From the NCBI RefSeq assembly GCF_013285155.1, contig NZ_JABTEL010000003.1, positions 124,001 to 188,000 of the forward strand: a stretch of DNA of 64,000 nt. The letters are read 5' to 3'. The stretch comes from Winogradskyella undariae (lineage in GTDB: Bacteria > Bacteroidota > Bacteroidia > Flavobacteriales > Flavobacteriaceae). The notes under the pieces are model-generated. The model ran no database searches, was not told where the DNA came from, and saw only the letters and a program-made list of their open reading frames with translations. Positions 8,104 through 17,725 of this stretch are shown piece after piece (position 1 is the stretch's first letter; every line of letters begins with the position of its first letter). Position numbers and translations under genes: made by a program.

Positions 8104-8159
8104 TGGACTTAAAATCCAATGTCCATTAGGACGTACGGGTTCAAGTCCCGTCTTCAGTA
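8104..8159 (+). pseudogene. 3' half of tRNA-Leu(UAA): island attachment site
   Basis: The sequence has an anticodon arm TGGA-CTTAAAA-TCCA with anticodon TAA, a long class II variable arm GTCC-ATTA-GGAC, a T arm ACGGG-TTCAAGT-CCCGT, and the 3' acceptor strand CTTCAGT plus discriminator A. The matching 5' acceptor strand (ACTGAAG) and D arm are absent upstream, where unrelated island sequence runs into the anticodon arm. It is therefore a truncated tRNA, as left by integration into the gene's 3' half. The native terminator follows directly, so this is the chromosomal side of the junction. CCA is not encoded. Confidence 0.8.
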
Positions 8160-8161
8160 CT

Positions 8162-8200
8162 AAACCTCTTGTTAATCGTTTGATTTTCAAGAGGTTTTTG
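8162..8200 (+). terminator. Terminator of the original tRNA-Leu gene
   Basis: AAACCTCTTG (8162-8171) pairs perfectly with CAAGAGGTTT (8188-8197), followed by T residues. It begins two bases after the tRNA fragment, which supports this being the original chromosomal 3' flank. Confidence 0.75.
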
Positions 8201-8246
8201 CGTTTAAATAGGTTTTGAGATGCTATCTTATGATAGATATCTAAAA

Positions 8247-8278
8247 TAAAAAAGCAATTCAGTACTTTGAATTGCTTT
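8247..8278 (-). terminator. Terminator of the pigment operon
   Basis: AAAGCAATTCA (8251-8261) and TGAATTGCTTT (8268-8278) form an 11-bp stem with a 6-nt loop. On the minus strand the hairpin is followed by a T-run, and it lies about 50 bp past the last gene of the 22-gene operon. This is the expected place for operon termination. Confidence 0.8.
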
Positions 8279-8325
8279 ATCAATATATTCTTATTTTTAG
8301 GTAAGCCTTAGCTTAATATTTAAAA

Positions 8326-9615
8326 TCACTTCCGCTTATCAATAACCATTACTGGTTTTCTACTCATTTTTGGGAATTGTAATTTCTGAATTTCCTTTTT
8401 GTCGCTAAATTCAATTTTTGGCAATACGCGTAGCTTTGCTCTAAAATGATTTTTTATACTTTGTAATAAGCTTTCTGTAGGTGTATTTACCGCTATTTTA
8501 ATGAGTATTTCATCTGTTCCTATGGAATTGTGAGAAAGTTCTATAACAAAGGCTTCTACTTCGTTAAAATCATTTAAAATATTATGCATTGCTGGCGGAT
8601 ATAAAGTTGTGCCTTTATATTTTATCATTTGTTTTTTTCTGCCAATCACCGGTCCTAGTCGCATGGTGTTTCTGCCACACTCACATTTTTCATAATGTGC
8701 TTTTACAATATCTCCTGTTTTAAATCTAAGTAGAGGCATACCTTCTACACCTAAGGTGGTAATGGTAAGTTCGCCAGACTCTCCTTTGGCTACAGGTTGG
8801 TTGTTATCATCTAATATTTCTGTAATAATTAATTCGGGGTGTTGGTGTCCTCCTTTTTGTTGCTCACATTCCGTAAAAGCCGTATTCATTTCGGTAGAAG
8901 CGTAAGTAGAATACAATTCTATATTCCAGCTTTCTTTTATTTTTTTAGATAAGGTGTTTAACGAAAAATCTTGAGCCCTTAAAGGTTCACCAATACAAAT
9001 TGCTCCTTTTATTCCTGAGTTGTTGAGGTCTATGTGATGTTGTTTGGCATATTCTATCAATTTTAATAAAAAGGAAGGTACTGCGATAATATAGGTGGGT
9101 TTAAATTTTAAAATAGAATCCCATTGTAGTTCCGGAATACCATTACCAACCCTAATGATTCCGGCACCAAGTTTTCTTGCGCCTAAAAAATAAGCTAACC
9201 CTGCCATAAAGCGTCGGTCTATTGTGGTCATAAGCTGAATTACATCATCTTGTCCAACGCCTGCACAAGCAAAAGAGATAGCTTCGTTATAAGCTAAACG
9301 GTCTAAATCGTTATCGGTGAGTCCAAAAAGCACAGGATCTCCCAAAGTACCCGAAGTCGTTACATAATCCACAATTTTGTTTTTTGGGACACAAATAAAA
9401 TCGTCATTATATTGCTGTAAATCGTCTTTTGTGGTCGTTGGAATTACAGCTAAATCTTCAAGCGAATTAATAGTTGAAATATCAATTTTATGAGTGCTAA
9501 ATAAACGCTTATAAAAAGCAGAATTTGTATTTAAATACTGTAAAAGAACCTTTAGTTTTTCAACTTGAAAGTTATTTATTTTAGCTTTGGAAGCATATTC
9601 TATTTCAGGAATCAT
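8326..9615 (-). CDS. Phenylacetate-CoA-ligase-like adenylate-forming enzyme
   Basis: This is a 429-residue member of the ANL adenylating superfamily, closest in look to phenylacetate-CoA ligases. The phosphate loop is TTSGTLGDPV near residues 85-95. The adenine-binding motif region is YSTYASTEM, RFKTGDIV supplies the late ribose-binding aspartate, and GRKKQMIKYKG marks the hinge to the small C-terminal domain. It is the last gene of the pigment operon and overlaps its upstream neighbour by 4 bp. By context it probably activates an aryl acid such as p-coumarate, made by the operon's ammonia-lyase, for loading on a carrier protein. Substrate is inference. Confidence 0.88.
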   Translation of the reverse strand: MIPEIEYASKAKINNFQVEKLKVLLQYLNTNSAFYKRLFSTHKIDISTINSLEDLAVIPTTTKDDLQQYNDDFICVPKNKIVDYVTTSGTLGDPVLFGLTDNDLDRLAYNEAISFACAGVGQDDVIQLMTTIDRRFMAGLAYFLGARKLGAGIIRVGNGIPELQWDSILKFKPTYIIAVPSFLLKLIEYAKQHHIDLNNSGIKGAICIGEPLRAQDFSLNTLSKKIKESWNIELYSTYASTEMNTAFTECEQQKGGHQHPELIITEILDDNNQPVAKGESGELTITTLGVEGMPLLRFKTGDIVKAHYEKCECGRNTMRLGPVIGRKKQMIKYKGTTLYPPAMHNILNDFNEVEAFVIELSHNSIGTDEILIKIAVNTPTESLLQSIKNHFRAKLRVLPKIEFSDKKEIQKLQFPKMSRKPVMVIDKRK

Positions 9616-11279
9616 AATTCTAACTTTCTTTTTAATTTTTTAATGTATTTATCTACTTGTTCTTCGTCAGGAACAGTAGTAATTTCTTTTGTTTTAGCGA
9701 TTTTGAAAGCCTCTAAAGCTGCTGTGTAATATCCTTTTTTATAATAGTAAGTGCCAACGATATAATAGGATTCCCAGTATTCTAGATTTAATTTTTCTAA
9801 CTGTAAAAGCTTTTCTAAATCTATAGTGTCATTATTATCAATTGCTGTGAGTACTTCATGTCTAAGATGTCTATAGCTTTGATAATTTTTATAAGCTTCT
9901 GTGTATTGAAAAGGGTCTTCCTCAATATTTAAAGCCGTATTTGCAAGAGCAGTTTTTGTGGGGGTTTTAAATATTTCATTTAAATCGTATGCGACAAATT
10001 CGCCTAATTGATAAGGGTTTGAAGATACCCAAACTAAACGTTGTTCGGGTTTGAAAACGACTGAATGATGTGCTAATAGTTGATTTAAAGCTTTTTCATT
10101 GCCATAGCCAATAGCTTTGTTGTGTAAGCCTTCTTTATTTCTTAAAATATCTACGGCTATTTCTGGTGTCAATTTTGGGTTTTGGTCCAAAAGTTCTTCC
10201 ATGCGTTCGTAGCGGTATTGCGAATGACTTTCTTCTATATGTTTTAAATTATTTTTATCATTTGCATAAGCTTCACTTTGAAAATGGTTAGAGCATATCA
10301 ATTGATTTGAATTTTGAACGTCATACACACCAAAATTATGAGGTGACACTTCAATTATTACAGCTTTTCTATCTTCAGCACTTCCCACTAAAATAGATTC
10401 GGAAACAAATACTTGACGTTTTTTTGCAATAGCAATGGCTTCCTTAATATTTGAAGCGTATTGTAAAATTTCACGATTTAAAATAGAGATAGGTGTTTTT
10501 GCTATGAGCGGAATTTTAGATTTTCCTGCATTTATGGTCACGGTTAAACCATGTTCATTCATACCAGAAAGAACACCTAACATTCCGGCCCAAGTTACCG
10601 ACATAAATTTATTGCCTTCTGTTGGATTGGTAAAGGATACAATTTTTTCTTCAGCAAAATCATCGCCGGCATAAAAATCTAAATTCCGACCTATTATAAG
10701 ACTTCCATCCTCGGTTTTGTCATCCCAAGCAGCAAATGAAGAGCAGCCAACTAAGGCTAAATCTTGTAAGGCATGTCCAATATCATGTGCGCCATGAAAA
10801 TAAAGGACTCTTAAATAAGGATCTGCAATGTAATTATAGTCAGGGGAAGCATATTTAGAAAGGCCTAGAATTTCTGTTTTATATTCTAATGGAACATTAA
10901 GATATAGTTTTCTATTATACCAAGCCAAAAAGCGTCTTAATAAAGCTTGTTTAGTTTTAGAAGGTACAAATTTGTCTATTTTAGAAACAAAAATACTTTC
11001 CTGTTTATGGAATAATTCTTGAGTAAGACTTCCTGTAATTAAACCTCTCTGATAAGGATTTCCTTCAACATAAAGTTCCCATAAACCTTGTTGGTTTTTG
11101 CTTAGGTGATTATTTCCTAGGGTGAAGCTAGAATCAGAAGTTTTAACGCGTTCTGGAATTACCGAATTATAAGCACTTACATCGGGAACATCATGTAATG
11201 ATTTTGAAATTCCGCACGAGGTTAGACTTACAAAAAGAAGAAGTAAAAGCCCGTAATATATGCTTAAGTTAATCTTCAT
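9612..11279 (-). CDS. C45-type acyltransferase/hydrolase lipoprotein
   Basis: This 555-residue protein has a lipoprotein signal with lipobox cysteine C22 (SLTSC). Residues ~60-400 look like the Ntn-hydrolase fold of the acyl-CoA:6-aminopenicillanate acyltransferase (C45) family. GCSSFAAW places the candidate autocatalytic cysteine at C179, followed by GSLIIGRNLDF. The C-terminal ~100 residues are helical and repeat-like (YYIVGTYYYKKGYYTAALEAF), resembling TPR. Being membrane anchored in the periplasm or at the outer membrane, it could acylate or deacylate the finished pigment. It sits in the transport end of the operon. The reaction is not shown by the sequence. Confidence 0.8.
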   Translation of the reverse strand: MKINLSIYYGLLLLLFVSLTSCGISKSLHDVPDVSAYNSVIPERVKTSDSSFTLGNNHLSKNQQGLWELYVEGNPYQRGLITGSLTQELFHKQESIFVSKIDKFVPSKTKQALLRRFLAWYNRKLYLNVPLEYKTEILGLSKYASPDYNYIADPYLRVLYFHGAHDIGHALQDLALVGCSSFAAWDDKTEDGSLIIGRNLDFYAGDDFAEEKIVSFTNPTEGNKFMSVTWAGMLGVLSGMNEHGLTVTINAGKSKIPLIAKTPISILNREILQYASNIKEAIAIAKKRQVFVSESILVGSAEDRKAVIIEVSPHNFGVYDVQNSNQLICSNHFQSEAYANDKNNLKHIEESHSQYRYERMEELLDQNPKLTPEIAVDILRNKEGLHNKAIGYGNEKALNQLLAHHSVVFKPEQRLVWVSSNPYQLGEFVAYDLNEIFKTPTKTALANTALNIEEDPFQYTEAYKNYQSYRHLRHEVLTAIDNNDTIDLEKLLQLEKLNLEYWESYYIVGTYYYKKGYYTAALEAFKIAKTKEITTVPDEEQVDKYIKKLKRKLEL

Positions 11280-11284
11280 AGCAT

Positions 11285-12829
11285 TTAATTATCGATGCTT
11301 TCTTCGATTTTATTAGCATCTAATATTTTTTCTAATAAGGGTTCCATACCAATAATTTCAGAACAGGTGAGTACGGCGCTAATGGTAACTCCTAAAATGC
11401 CATGCATGTTTAAACTTTGTCCTGTAAGTAATAAATTTTTAATTTTTGTACGTGGTGAAATAAAGGACGCTAAAGGATTATTAGCATCTTTTACATAGCC
11501 ATAAATAGAGCCTCTATTAGAGCCAATATAATCGCGATAAGATAATGGTGTTGAGGTATATGTTTCTTGAATGCAGTCTCTAATATTTGGATATTTTTTT
11601 TCTAATTCTTGAATAAGTTTTTCAGCTTTTTCAGCTTTAAACTCTTCATAGGTTTGTCCGCGTTCATTCTTATTTGCTACAGTATTAAATGTGTTTTCCC
11701 ATGGTTCTACTTCTTCGTAACGCATATAGGTCATTACAGTTAAGCTTTCTCCATAAACATCTGTTTTTTTATTGATCCCCATAGATGCCATATAGCCCTC
11801 AGGCCAAGTTTCTGTAGTGTAATCTTGTCCGTCCCAAATCTTGTTAGGATCTTTTATGTGGTAAATATTTTTGTTTTGATATTTAAAAGTATTTGGTTTT
11901 AAAACAATATAAAGGCTAAAACCAGCGATGATACTTTCGATATTATTAATGCGTTTAGTGTAAACTTTTCTAAATTTATCTTCACCAACTAATTTTATAG
12001 TCAGCTTTGGTTCTATATTAGAAATGAATAGATCTCCTTTAATTTCTTTACCGTTTTTGGTGAAAACAGAACTGATGTTCTTGTCTTCGAATCCAAATTT
12101 AACCACCTCATGATGCTTAAAAGCATCACCACCATTTTCCTTTAAACGTCTAATTAATAATTTAGAAATTTGACTACCTCCATTTACACAACGGTAAGCA
12201 CTTTCTATATATGAATTGACGGTTAGCGCATGCACGTAAAAAGGTGTGCGATTGGCATCACCAGCATATAGGTAATTGGTGCCAGCAAGGACAGCGCGTA
12301 ATTTTTTATTATCTGTTATAGAGTCGATATAATCTTTTGCTTTTAAGCTGAAAATATCTGTGTTTTCATAGTAAGGCTTGCCGTGCTTCAATCCGTATAA
12401 AGGAAATTGATTACAAATATCCTGAAGTTTATCACAATAGGTTATAATGGCTTTTTCTTCATCAGGAAATTCAATTAGTAAATTTTTAATGAATTTATCA
12501 TAACCTTGCGCGTGTTTGTATTCATTGTCGTCGCCTTCAAAAGTAACGACATCAAAGCCATTCTCATCTAGCTTTTTTAGATTTAAGTCGTCTATAATAT
12601 CGAGATACTTAAAGTATTGATATAGATTTTGTCCTTCGTTTAAGCCACCGATGTAATGGACTCCTGTGTCAAAAATAGTTTTATCGCGAACAAAGGTCTG
12701 TAAGTTACCACCATACTGATTGTTTTTTTCTAAAACACATACACTATAGCCTTCTTTTGCTAATATATTGGCAGAAACTAAACCTCCTAAACCACTTCCT
12801 ATTATAACAACGTCGTAATGAGATTTCAT
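11285..12829 (-). CDS. FAD-dependent oxidoreductase, phytoene desaturase/isomerase-like
   Basis: This 514-residue flavoprotein starts with a dinucleotide-binding motif, YDVVIIGSGLGGLVSANILA, followed by VLEKNNQYGGN. The C-terminal FAD motif LLLTGQSLNMHGILG is typical of phytoene desaturase, carotene isomerase and related amine-oxidase-fold enzymes. It lies 5 bp from the acyltransferase gene and 7 bp from the MMPL gene. Acting on polyene chains is characteristic of the superfamily, so a redox or cis-trans isomerization step on the aryl polyene is plausible. The exact step is not known. Confidence 0.85.
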   Translation of the reverse strand: MKSHYDVVIIGSGLGGLVSANILAKEGYSVCVLEKNNQYGGNLQTFVRDKTIFDTGVHYIGGLNEGQNLYQYFKYLDIIDDLNLKKLDENGFDVVTFEGDDNEYKHAQGYDKFIKNLLIEFPDEEKAIITYCDKLQDICNQFPLYGLKHGKPYYENTDIFSLKAKDYIDSITDNKKLRAVLAGTNYLYAGDANRTPFYVHALTVNSYIESAYRCVNGGSQISKLLIRRLKENGGDAFKHHEVVKFGFEDKNISSVFTKNGKEIKGDLFISNIEPKLTIKLVGEDKFRKVYTKRINNIESIIAGFSLYIVLKPNTFKYQNKNIYHIKDPNKIWDGQDYTTETWPEGYMASMGINKKTDVYGESLTVMTYMRYEEVEPWENTFNTVANKNERGQTYEEFKAEKAEKLIQELEKKYPNIRDCIQETYTSTPLSYRDYIGSNRGSIYGYVKDANNPLASFISPRTKIKNLLLTGQSLNMHGILGVTISAVLTCSEIIGMEPLLEKILDANKIEESIDN

Positions 12830-12836
12830 ATTTTTT

Positions 12837-15800
12837 TTACTGTTTTGATAAGATAGTTATATTTTCTGTTTCGTAAGCGCTAACCAAGCCTAAGTCTATT
12901 TTGTTTATAGCGAATTTAGAACTGTTTTCTTTCAAAAATATAATATAATTTAAGTTAGGATGTAGCATCGATTTTAGTTGTGTTTCTGTAATATCAATAT
13001 TATTTATGATTAAAGTATTTGGTTTAAAAGCGAATGTCTCTTCTATAGAATCTAGACAAGTAATATTTCGAGAATTGGTGATAAAGCTGTTTTTGACAAT
13101 AATTCTATTTTCAATATTCTTAATATAAGAAACGATTTTTCGATCTACACCATCTAAAGCTAATAAGAAATCGAGCTGACCTGCATCGTCTGACAAATGT
13201 AAAATGGTATCTTTTACACCAACCGTATGTAGCACCTTTAAATAAATATCTTTGTTAATTTTAATATCGTTTTTAACGCATTTGTAAAGTAAATCTCCTT
13301 TATATCTATAATCGTCTAAAAGTGTTTTATAAAAATAAGTTGCACCTTCTCTTTCTTTTCTGAAGGTGCTAAATTCAGTTCTAAAATAAGCGCCAATTTG
13401 TTTAGCCCGCTGCGAATAATTATTGCTGAATCTAGAATCGTTTGGTGTAATTCTATCCATTATTTTTAGAGTAATATGACCATCTCTAATCATAGATTCG
13501 CCTTTAGGAATCACTTCAGAATTACCGTGAATAAGTACAGGTACAATATCTAAATTAAATTGTTCTGCTAAATAAAATGCGCCTTTATGAAAACGCTTTA
13601 TTTTATGGGTTTTAGAGCGTGTGCCTTCAGGGAAAGCCATTAAAGTGTAACCTTGTTCTACTTTTTTCTTTAAATGGTCTAATCCATTTTCAATACCGCT
13701 AGATACTGGATAGAAGCCAGCTAATTGTACGGCTTTTCCAAATACAGGCGAATTGTAAACCCAATCATTTACTAAGAAAATAATTTTTGGGTGTAACATT
13801 CCAATGGCTAAAATGTCTAAGAACGACGTGTGGTTTGCTATAATTATGGCTTGTTTTTTTAAATCCTCTTTCGGTTCATTAATCACTTTTTTTACTAGAA
13901 AAAGATGTGTGTACAATACGGATTTCATGAATTTTGAAATGCATACATGAAACCATTTCATCTTTGTTTTCTTAGGAAGTGGAATGATTTTTAAAATGGT
14001 AACACTAAACAGAGATAATAAAATACCGCCTAAACCAAAATAGGTAAATGAGATGATAGAATGAATTAATAATCGTAATGATATTGGTCGTTTGGTCTTA
14101 CTACCAATAAATAATTTGAACAATAAAGGTTGAATAGCAAATGCAACAAGAACGGCAGATGTAATGCCAATTAAACATACCAAAGATATAGAATATAATG
14201 CAGGATGTTTGGCAAAAATTAAAACACCAACACCTAAAATGGTAGTGATTACCGAAAGTAAAATAGACGTTTTATGTGTGGTTAAAGATTTCTCACCCGT
14301 TCTATATTCGTGTAATAAACCGTTGGTCATAAAAATGCCATAGTCAATCCCTAACCCGAAAATAAAAGTTGAAATGATAATGTTGAAAATATTGAATTCT
14401 AAATGAAATAATCCCATTATTCCAATGGTTAATAACCAAGTTAAACAAATAGGAATTCCCGTTACTAAAGTTAAAGAAAGGCTTCTGTAAAAAAGTAAAA
14501 GAATAAGAATGACTGCAATTAGTGAATACCCAATTAAACTATTAAAATCGTTTTTTAGATTCCCTAATAAGGTCTCATTCATTTGTTTTCTATCAATCAC
14601 TAACGTTTGAGAATCCGCTTTAAAAGCATCCATTACAGCATCTGCTTGGTCTACTTTTACCAAGTTTGTAATAGTGGTGTAATTATCTTTAGTAGCAATA
14701 TAATCATCCACAGAAAAGATGTTTATTGCTTTGTAATCTTTACTTTCTAGAGGTTTAAATTTGGTGTTTAAAAGCGTATAAAAAGAGTTGAAAGTTTCGG
14801 GTTTAAAACCTAAAGCAATTCCGCTTTCTATAATCTGTTGTTTTGTGTTTTCAATAGTATTTTTATTCCAAAAAGATTGCCAACGTTCAATTTGTTGGTT
14901 TTGTTGTTTTTTAGAATGTACAAATGTACTGATAGAACTAAAGTTAATAAGTTGGCCTTCGGTTTTTAAATTTTGAAGCTTCGTTAAAATGGCGTCATTA
15001 ATTTGAAGTGTCTTTTCTTCAGAATCACCATAAGCAGCAATGTATACAGATTTTGAGGTGCTATTAATAAGTTTATCTAAGTTTAATTCTGCAGCCTCGA
15101 TATCTTTTGGCATGTAATTCATTTCACTTAGATCATTATTAAAAATAACGGTGTTATAAGTGAATAAGCTACCAAAGCACAATAAGAATAAGCCTATGAT
15201 TACCCATTTGTTTTTATGAATATTGTAAGAGGCTATTTTGTCTAAAGCAGTGTTTTTTTTAATCGTTTTTGTTTGCTCTTTATAGATTTGAGGAATAAAA
15301 AGTAAAGCAAAACAAGACGAACCAATAACGCTTACGGCTGCAAAAATCCCTAAATCTTGTAAAGCTTGTGAGTTGATAAATAACAAACACAAAAACGCTA
15401 AAGCCGTAGTTAGACTACTCATTAAAATAGGTTTTGAAATCTCTTGATAGAGGTTTTTTACATTGTTATTACTTCTAATATGGGTAAGGATGTGTAAGGA
15501 ATAATCGAGTGTAACACCGAGAAGTACTGAGCCAATCCCCAAAGAAATGGCAGATATTTTTTCGCGGATTAAGAAGAGTAAAGCAATGGCTAAAAGTCCA
15601 CCAAATATCGTAGGTACAAATAAGATAATTGGGACTGTTAATTTTTTATAGAAAAGTATAAATATGAGTAAAAGAACCGTTAAAGCAATTCCAACCGTAA
15701 GCTGAATGTCGCTTTTTATTTGATTGGCATTAGCTACAGCAATTAAAGTTCCTCCAAAATATTCAGCATTAACTTTATCTTTAAAAGTGAGGTTTAATTT

Positions 15801-16511
15801 CTCATTAGTATCGTAAAGATTTTTTACAAATTGTGTGTTTTCAGCGGTTTCGTTAGAACCTAAAGCAGGTGTGATAAATAAGAGAATATGCTGTTTGTCT
15901 TTACTAACTAAGAAACCGTTTTGTAGCGAAAAATCTTCACCGAAACTCAATTCTTGTAATTTCTTTAAAGCAATGAATGATAATCCTAAAGGATCTTTTA
16001 AGATAAAATCTTTAGCAACAATGCCCGAAGGTGAAATTAGCGTTTTATAGTTTTTTAGTGTAATAGCATCAATACTATCTTTCTCAATTTTGTTCGCAAT
16101 AGTTCTATAATCTGCTTCATTTAGAAAAAGCGGTAAATTATCATATATAAAACTGGCTGTTTTCTGAATTTCTTTATCATCAATCTGTCCTTGAATTTGT
16201 TTTATATATGGACTTGAAGACGCATTGATACTGTCAATAAATTGCGATGCATACTGGGTTAAATCTTCAACAGAGCCATCTTTGCTTTTAGTGATGTTTA
16301 CAATAATTTTATCCGTAAAGTTGACGTTTTTTAAAACCTTTTGTAGTTCTGAATTTTCTGCATTACTAGGTATTAGTTTAGTGATGTCTTCTTCAAATTC
16401 AATTTTAGAAGCCACAAAAACTAAAGTCAATAGCAAGATTCCTAAAATGCTTAAACCAAGCCATTTTTTAGAATTAAAATAGTTGTATGTACTGTAAAAT
16501 ATATTATCCAT
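12837..16511 (-). CDS. MMPL/RND exporter fused to a lysophospholipid-type acyltransferase and a degenerate methyltransferase-like tail
   Basis: This is a 1224-residue inner-membrane protein. Residues ~1-810 form an RND/MMPL transporter with two sets of membrane helices separated by large periplasmic loops. Residues ~870-1080 form a PlsC-type acyltransferase with HTSFLD at 894-899 and FPEGTRSK about 60 residues later. The last ~135 residues resemble a class I SAM-dependent methyltransferase, but the glycine-rich motif reads ILHLSDDAGQLDF and is degenerate. Such three-part fusions are known from flavobacterial pigment clusters. It probably moves the polyene and attaches it to a lipid. It overlaps the glycosyltransferase gene by 8 bp. 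Confidence 0.9.
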   Translation of the reverse strand: MDNIFYSTYNYFNSKKWLGLSILGILLLTLVFVASKIEFEEDITKLIPSNAENSELQKVLKNVNFTDKIIVNITKSKDGSVEDLTQYASQFIDSINASSSPYIKQIQGQIDDKEIQKTASFIYDNLPLFLNEADYRTIANKIEKDSIDAITLKNYKTLISPSGIVAKDFILKDPLGLSFIALKKLQELSFGEDFSLQNGFLVSKDKQHILLFITPALGSNETAENTQFVKNLYDTNEKLNLTFKDKVNAEYFGGTLIAVANANQIKSDIQLTVGIALTVLLLIFILFYKKLTVPIILFVPTIFGGLLAIALLFLIREKISAISLGIGSVLLGVTLDYSLHILTHIRSNNNVKNLYQEISKPILMSSLTTALAFLCLLFINSQALQDLGIFAAVSVIGSSCFALLFIPQIYKEQTKTIKKNTALDKIASYNIHKNKWVIIGLFLLCFGSLFTYNTVIFNNDLSEMNYMPKDIEAAELNLDKLINSTSKSVYIAAYGDSEEKTLQINDAILTKLQNLKTEGQLINFSSISTFVHSKKQQNQQIERWQSFWNKNTIENTKQQIIESGIALGFKPETFNSFYTLLNTKFKPLESKDYKAINIFSVDDYIATKDNYTTITNLVKVDQADAVMDAFKADSQTLVIDRKQMNETLLGNLKNDFNSLIGYSLIAVILILLLFYRSLSLTLVTGIPICLTWLLTIGIMGLFHLEFNIFNIIISTFIFGLGIDYGIFMTNGLLHEYRTGEKSLTTHKTSILLSVITTILGVGVLIFAKHPALYSISLVCLIGITSAVLVAFAIQPLLFKLFIGSKTKRPISLRLLIHSIISFTYFGLGGILLSLFSVTILKIIPLPKKTKMKWFHVCISKFMKSVLYTHLFLVKKVINEPKEDLKKQAIIIANHTSFLDILAIGMLHPKIIFLVNDWVYNSPVFGKAVQLAGFYPVSSGIENGLDHLKKKVEQGYTLMAFPEGTRSKTHKIKRFHKGAFYLAEQFNLDIVPVLIHGNSEVIPKGESMIRDGHITLKIMDRITPNDSRFSNNYSQRAKQIGAYFRTEFSTFRKEREGATYFYKTLLDDYRYKGDLLYKCVKNDIKINKDIYLKVLHTVGVKDTILHLSDDAGQLDFLLALDGVDRKIVSYIKNIENRIIVKNSFITNSRNITCLDSIEETFAFKPNTLIINNIDITETQLKSMLHPNLNYIIFLKENSSKFAINKIDLGLVSAYETENITILSKQ

Positions 16512-17700
16512 TAGTTGGGATTACATTTTTATTTTCAAAAAAGAAAAAAAGTAAATAGCTTAAAATTCCAATAAATATTGCTGATAGTGATGCTAAAGCT
16601 AAACTTCCGACGATATAAGATTTAAGATGTTTTAAAACTTCAAAATCAGCTACAATTTCAGTAATATGAAACGTTACATTTTCACCTAGAATAAAGTTTC
16701 CTAACTGAAAGCTTGTAAAGATAATAAAGGGAATAAAAGGGGGAAGACTAATGTTTGAAAAAGCAAAAGCAATAGTTTTATTTAGTTTAAATATCAAAGC
16801 TAAAAAAATAACGGTCACAGTTTGAACTCCCCATAGAGGTGTGATACCAATAAAAATACCCAAAGCTATAGATAGTGCTTTTTTTTGAGGAGAATCCTTA
16901 CTGCCAATAACATCTTCAGTTATAAAACGCTTAAACCCTTTTTTTTTTAATTTCCTGAAAAAATCACGAGGTTTTATATAAAGTAAAGTAAGTATAACGA
17001 GCCATGTGTTTAGGATACTTATTCGTGTAAAATCTTTAAAAGGTCTAAAGTGAGAAACACGCTCATCTTCATCATATAAAACTTGAATTGGAATATTTTT
17101 AACGCTAGTACCAGACCAAGCAGCTTTTACAATGACTTCTATTTCAAATTCGAATTTTGAAGTATAAAATTTTAAATTTTTTAAATGTTGAATAGGGTAG
17201 AGTCTAAATCCAGATTGTGTGTCTTGCAGTTTAATTCCGGTTTCTGCCCAATACCAAAAATTAGAAAACTTGTTTCCAAAACTACTTTTTTTAGGAACAC
17301 TTTCTTGGCTCATATTCCTTGCGCCAATAAGTAGTAAATTTTTATCCTCAGAACTTTCTAATGCTTCTATAAATTGAGGTATATCTTCAGGGAAATGTTG
17401 TCCATCAGAATCTATAGTTATTGCATAGTGATACCCTAAATTCTCGGCATGTTTAAAAGCGGTACGTAGAGCTTTTCCTTTTCCTTTATTTTCTTCAAAA
17501 TGAATCTGTTCTAATTCATAAAAGCTTTCTAAAATTTTTGATGTATTATCAGTAGAACCATCATTAACGATGATAATATTTTCTGTATAATTTAAAACGC
17601 CATTGATAACGCGTTGCAACGTTTTAGGATTGTTAAAGGTTGGTATAATTACACAACATTTTAAGCTGCTTAGTTTATGATGTGTGGTAATATCCTTCAT
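16504..17700 (-). CDS. Family 2 glycosyltransferase with DUF2062 membrane domain
   Basis: This 398-residue protein has an N-terminal GT-A domain (about 10-240) with CCVIIPTFNNPKTLQRVI, VNDGSTDNTS and the metal-binding TIDSDGQHFPED. Its C-terminal part (about 265-395) has several hydrophobic helices with GIFIGITPLWGVQT, typical of DUF2062. The domain order matches proteins found in aryl-polyene and flexirubin clusters. It should act at the cytoplasmic face of the inner membrane, possibly transferring a sugar to the lipid carrier or pigment. The donor and acceptor are unknown. Confidence 0.9.
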   Translation of the reverse strand: MKDITTHHKLSSLKCCVIIPTFNNPKTLQRVINGVLNYTENIIIVNDGSTDNTSKILESFYELEQIHFEENKGKGKALRTAFKHAENLGYHYAITIDSDGQHFPEDIPQFIEALESSEDKNLLLIGARNMSQESVPKKSSFGNKFSNFWYWAETGIKLQDTQSGFRLYPIQHLKNLKFYTSKFEFEIEVIVKAAWSGTSVKNIPIQVLYDEDERVSHFRPFKDFTRISILNTWLVILTLLYIKPRDFFRKLKKKGFKRFITEDVIGSKDSPQKKALSIALGIFIGITPLWGVQTVTVIFLALIFKLNKTIAFAFSNISLPPFIPFIIFTSFQLGNFILGENVTFHITEIVADFEVLKHLKSYIVGSLALASLSAIFIGILSYLLFFFFENKNVIPTNG

Positions 17701-17725
17701 TTTGTTGTTAGAATTAGGCGTAAGA

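Noticed and set aside
8090..8162. Complete functional tRNA-Leu
   Set aside because: No 5' acceptor strand complementary to CTTCAGT and no D arm are present upstream of the anticodon arm.
8023..8283. Open frame on the minus strand across the tRNA fragment, with GLEPVRPNGHWILSPL
   Set aside because: This is a well-known artefact of translating the antisense strand of a tRNA-Leu gene.
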